Source: Piper betle
Lineage: Eukaryota; Streptophyta; Magnoliopsida; Piperales; Piperaceae
Assembly (NCBI GenBank): GCA_033002965.1
Contig: JAURVB010012396.1
Coordinates: 100,694-164,693, forward strand
DNA length: 64,000 nucleotides
Direction: 5' to 3'
Position numbers and translations under genes: made by a program. The notes under the pieces were generated by a model that saw only the letters and a program-made list of their open reading frames with translations, was not told where the DNA came from and made no database searches. Below are positions 60,921 to 64,000 of the stretch, in pieces; the first letter of the stretch is position 1, and every line of letters begins with the position of its first letter.

Positions 60921-62081
60921 GTGTTAGAATATTTTCAATAACATGCAAGTATACATGGTCGAAACAAGTAATATAATGATAAATTCGAGTATCGTCCCAC
61001 AGGGAGATGAATTTCCTTAACTTAATTAAAGAGAATAAAATGAAGAGACAAAACAAAGACAACCAACTTAACTAAATCTAAGTAATATCTTTAAATTAAA
61101 GGCGAAGTTAAAATTATAAAACTCGTTCTTAGAGTCGAATTTCCCTTAACATGAATTTAATCTTCATCAAATCTTACTCTTATCTTTTATTCCCTCAGAT
61201 TGTCGATCTAGGATAATTATATGACATGGTGGCTCCCGCTCCTTCATGCTTCTATTATTTTGCCTCAATTTCTACCTCCCGGTGATAATTGATTAATCAA
61301 CAAAATAATGCATTAAGAATTTGCCTTACAATCGCATACGGTGTTGTGTATCTTCCGACCACAACGACAAACAAGTCAAAAGACTTGTCGTATGATGAAT
61401 TATCAATGACTAATCTAATTAATTTCTCCCGAAATCTAATTAAACCTCATGATCTAAGAAATAGGTGATCAATCTATTCTTAGCATTTAGAATATGATAA
61501 TTCAAACAATCCGATTGAATAAAAGAGTAAGAGCTTGAAATAAATTCAATTAAATCATGTTAAGTTCCATTCTTCTCTAGAACGAAATAAAAGACTACTC
61601 CATAATAAAAATAGAAAACAATATAAAGAAGAAACTAATTTTTATTATGAAAGAGAAAGAAATTACAAAAACTAAAACTACTTCTTTCTACTACACTCCG
61701 AAGCCAAGAGATGAGATATGATCAACAACAAATGACCACCCCTTTATATAGAAGTGGAGATACAAGAATTCGAAGAGAGTGTTCACAAATCGACGTAGTC
61801 TAATTAATTATAATGTCCCTTCAAGTTTCCAACTGTTCGACTCCATTGAACACCATGAATTGTAGCCATTGGGTGGGGCCAAGTGTCATGACCAATCAAA
61901 TCCAAAGCTTAATTTATTCATCTTTTTCTGCATTGAAACACCAAAATTAAGCATATCTAATAAAATATTAATTAACTAGAATATAATGAAAAATATCACT
62001 AAATTAATAATGTTTATACCCGAGAAGTACAAAATCATATTAAAAACATGGGGAAATATTATATATTTTAAACACTTAACA
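60921..62081 (-). mobile_element. LTR of an Athila/Tat-like Ty3/Gypsy element (D)
   Basis: A reverse-oriented LTR of 1161 bp begins TGTTAGAATATTTTCAATAA on the plus strand and ends cacttaaca. It is followed by a reverse polypurine tract, so it is the 3' LTR. Its text, with ggtcgaaacaagtaat and gagtatcgtcccacaggga, is what I know from plant Athila/Tat-group LTRs. It is inserted in a reverse family B LTR. Confidence 0.8.
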
Positions 62082-62100
62082 CACCCCCAAACTTAAACTT
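62082..62100 (-). other. Polypurine tract of element D (reverse)
   Basis: The plus strand reads cacccccaaacttaaactt, which is aagtttaagtttgggggtg on the element's sense strand, directly before its 3' LTR. A second, similar motif, cacccccaaacttaaacta, lies at about 63446, as is common in Athila-type elements. Confidence 0.8.
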
Positions 62101-63363
62101 TTGCACGTCCCGAGCAAAATATCATAACAAAGAAAATTTTACTACACAAAAATACTTAGTCCCCATTATGTTCTCATATGATTCTCAATCAAACCCTCAA
62201 GAGTCAACAAGATGTCAATCAAATCAGAAATTCCCTTTCATCAATCACATCCAAAAGAAAGCTCTCTGTGTGTGTGTGTGATAGTCCATTGGCTTATCAT
62301 TCTCATCTGCAACCAAGAGAATACAATCAAGCACATGCTTAAATATGTTCACCTTTCGCTCCCATCTCCACTAATGTAGGTAATGCCAATTAATGGAATC
62401 AATAGGTCTTTATAGGTTGTAACGGGGCCAGGGGCTAGGGACCAAAAATTGGATAAATAAGATAGAAAAATCAGAGGCTAATATGCACCCTAGAATTAAA
62501 AATCCTTTCTAAATCCTGACATATATGTACAACAAATCCCCAAGCAATATGACACAAACTTCCTTAAATGTAGTATCGAATTGACCCAATATAAGAACTA
62601 ACTTTGCTTTGATTTTCCATTGACTACCTACTACTTTTTCTTTTTCTCTTTTCTTTCAAACCAGTGGAAGACTCTTGCTTCATCTTGTATTTACTGGTGG
62701 AGGATCATTGCCTCATCTTTTTCTTTTCTTCTTTTTTTCTTTGTTTTTCTTCTCTCTTTTTTTTACAAAGCAAAGTGCTAGGAAAGTCCACACAATCTAC
62801 TCAATCCCCACTCTATAACACGCAATGCCTTCCCTCTATACTACTCAAAATTTCATCCTTGTTAGAATTTGGAACGAATTCAAAACACTAGGGTGCTAGG
62901 ACTCAAACAGCAAGATATATTTTCAATAAAAAGGCCAAGGCTAAAATAAGGGTAATCAAACAAATATGTATAATAAAGGCCATGAAATTGTGTACAGAGG
63001 ATAATTCATATTAGGTAGGCTTGAAGAAAGGCCCAGACTCATCAAAAAGAAATGCCTATATCATTTTCCATCAACATGGCAAGCCAAATATTTCGCCTCG
63101 AAAGTCGCTAGGGCAAATTCTAAAAGTCATGACCATCATGTACAATCCTTATTGCAAAACATTCATCGAAATCATCTAAACCAAAGGATTGTGAAAATAA
63201 TATAAGGTAGAGAACCAACTCTCAAATGCTAATCTTTTACTCAGTTCATCCCTCATATCAATTAATCAAGTTTTCCCAAGAAAGGTAAGACTAATTCACA
63301 TGTATCTATCATTGAACCAAGAGACTAAAATACCATTGCATAATAAAATTTTTACACTAAACT

Positions 63364-63401
<38 letters not shown>

Positions 63402-63541
63402 AAACATGAGTCAAGCATGAACAATATGCATAAAATTAAGGCATCACCCCCAAACTTAAACTAAACATTGTCCTCAAAAATAAAAATAAAGAAAAGAAGT
63501 GAAAGAGAACTCCCTCATAACAATTAGTCGGTGGATGATTA
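62101..63541 (-). other. Non-coding 3' interior of element D
   Basis: AT-rich sequence between the pol remnant and the polypurine tract. It has a (TG)n run near 62266, a T-rich stretch at 62630-62765, an AT run at 63365-63399 and a second PPT-like motif at 63446. No gene is recognised. A long non-coding 3' interior is usual in Athila/Tat elements. Confidence 0.6.
63365..63399. repeat. (AT)n microsatellite
   Basis: About 17 TA/AT dinucleotides in the non-coding interior of element D. Confidence 0.93.
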
Positions 63542-63544
63542 TCA

Positions 63545-63860
63545 TGAATAACTGAATTTGTACTTGACCCATGCTTTATTGACTTTAAATGATCGATCCC
63601 TTTGTTCAGTCTTAATTTCAATTACACCATGTGGAAAAAACTTTTGTCCAGGAGAAAATGACCAGCAACCACACCAGATGCCATGTTTGTCTGCTATAGT
63701 CCAAGCAATAGCTGACTTGTGATCTTTTAATATTCTAATCAGCTTCTCTTTCTGCAATATAGTTAGCTCTGAAGATATAATAATAGGAAGAGTGTCATTA
63801 AACCCTAAGAAAATATACCTGAGATATTTTGGAAGTTGCTTTAGCTCCAAAATAAGTGGT
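63545..63860 (-). pseudogene. Ty3/Gypsy pol remnant: RT N-terminus fused to integrase C-terminus
   Basis: On the minus strand, the frame from 63860 reads LELKQLPKYLRYIFLG, TLPIIISSELT, then KSAIAWTIADKHGI. This matches the start of the Athila/Tat reverse transcriptase region (LELKPLP...YVFL, AIGWTIADIKGIS). It then passes into KFFPHGVIEIKTEQRDRSFKVNKAW, which matches the integrase C-terminal end (vFPhGAVEI...FKVNGHRLK). RT catalytic core, RNase H and integrase catalytic core are all missing, so an internal deletion of some kilobases joined the two ends at about 63680. The upstream end is cut by a family B LTR at 63862. The recognition is from memory of these motifs. It cannot encode a working enzyme. 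Confidence 0.8.
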
Positions 63861-63861
63861 A

Positions 63862-64000
63862 TGTAACGACCCGCCATTTTTCACAATAATATTGTGGGCC
63901 TAGCTGGCTAGGTGTTACCAATATAAAACTACTAAATGCCGAGTATAATAATTAAAACAAGTATTAAATAAAGGTTCCCACAGTCTTAGACCGTTTCCAG
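63862..64000 (+). mobile_element. Family B LTR, left end, cut by the window edge
   Basis: It starts TGTAACGACCCGCCATTTTT and follows the B LTR (ggcctagctggctaggtgtt, cccacagtcttagaccgttt) to the end of the window. It interrupts the pol remnant of element D. The right end and TSD lie outside. Confidence 0.88.

Overview
The window looks like nuclear DNA of a flowering plant, probably a eudicot. It has AT-rich intergenic DNA, short GT-AG introns, and nested LTR retrotransposons with 5-bp target-site duplications. One intact protein-coding gene is visible: a SEUSS-type (LEUNIG partner, LDB/LIM-binding family) transcriptional co-regulator on the minus strand. It has nine coding exons between 11749 and 5440 and encodes 894 residues. 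I read the splice sites by eye; the exon lengths sum to an open frame.

Layout. 1-3290: a GC-rich LTR-like block with about five copies of a ~190-bp tandem repeat, between AT-rich MITE-like flanks. 3291-12980: the SEUSS locus and its flanks. 14515-17370: a broken copy of the 5' part of the spliceosomal gene SF3A2, split by an old LTR. 17500-29978: AT-rich DNA without a recognisable gene, holding one solo LTR nested in another (19403-25175). 29979-42154: solo and truncated LTRs. 42155-47658: a miniature (TRIM-like) retroelement whose own short LTR was hit by a 3-kb solo LTR. 47659-64000: a deep nest of elements that runs off the right edge.

Two large LTR families dominate. Family A has LTRs of about 2.9 kb, TGTAAAACCC...GGGGTGTTACA in sense. 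One complete, apparently young copy lies at 52562-59774: two near-identical LTRs, an initiator-Met-tRNA type primer site, a polypurine tract, a 5-bp TSD, and only 1.3 kb of non-coding interior. This is a LARD-like non-autonomous element. Family B has LTRs of 2.2-3.0 kb, TGTAACGACCCGCC...TTTACA or TTCACA, and carries internal tandem arrays. A third element (D, Athila/Tat-like Ty3/Gypsy) retains a PPT and a pol fragment in which the RT N-terminus is joined to the integrase C-terminus.

The most unusual signals are a 12-bp inverted repeat inside family A LTRs with compensatory changes in diverged copies, TA microsatellites that arose at one fixed position beside the LTR core promoter, different tandem arrays at the same place in family B LTRs, and an A/B chimeric junction. 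All identities and similarities were judged by eye; no alignment or database search was run.
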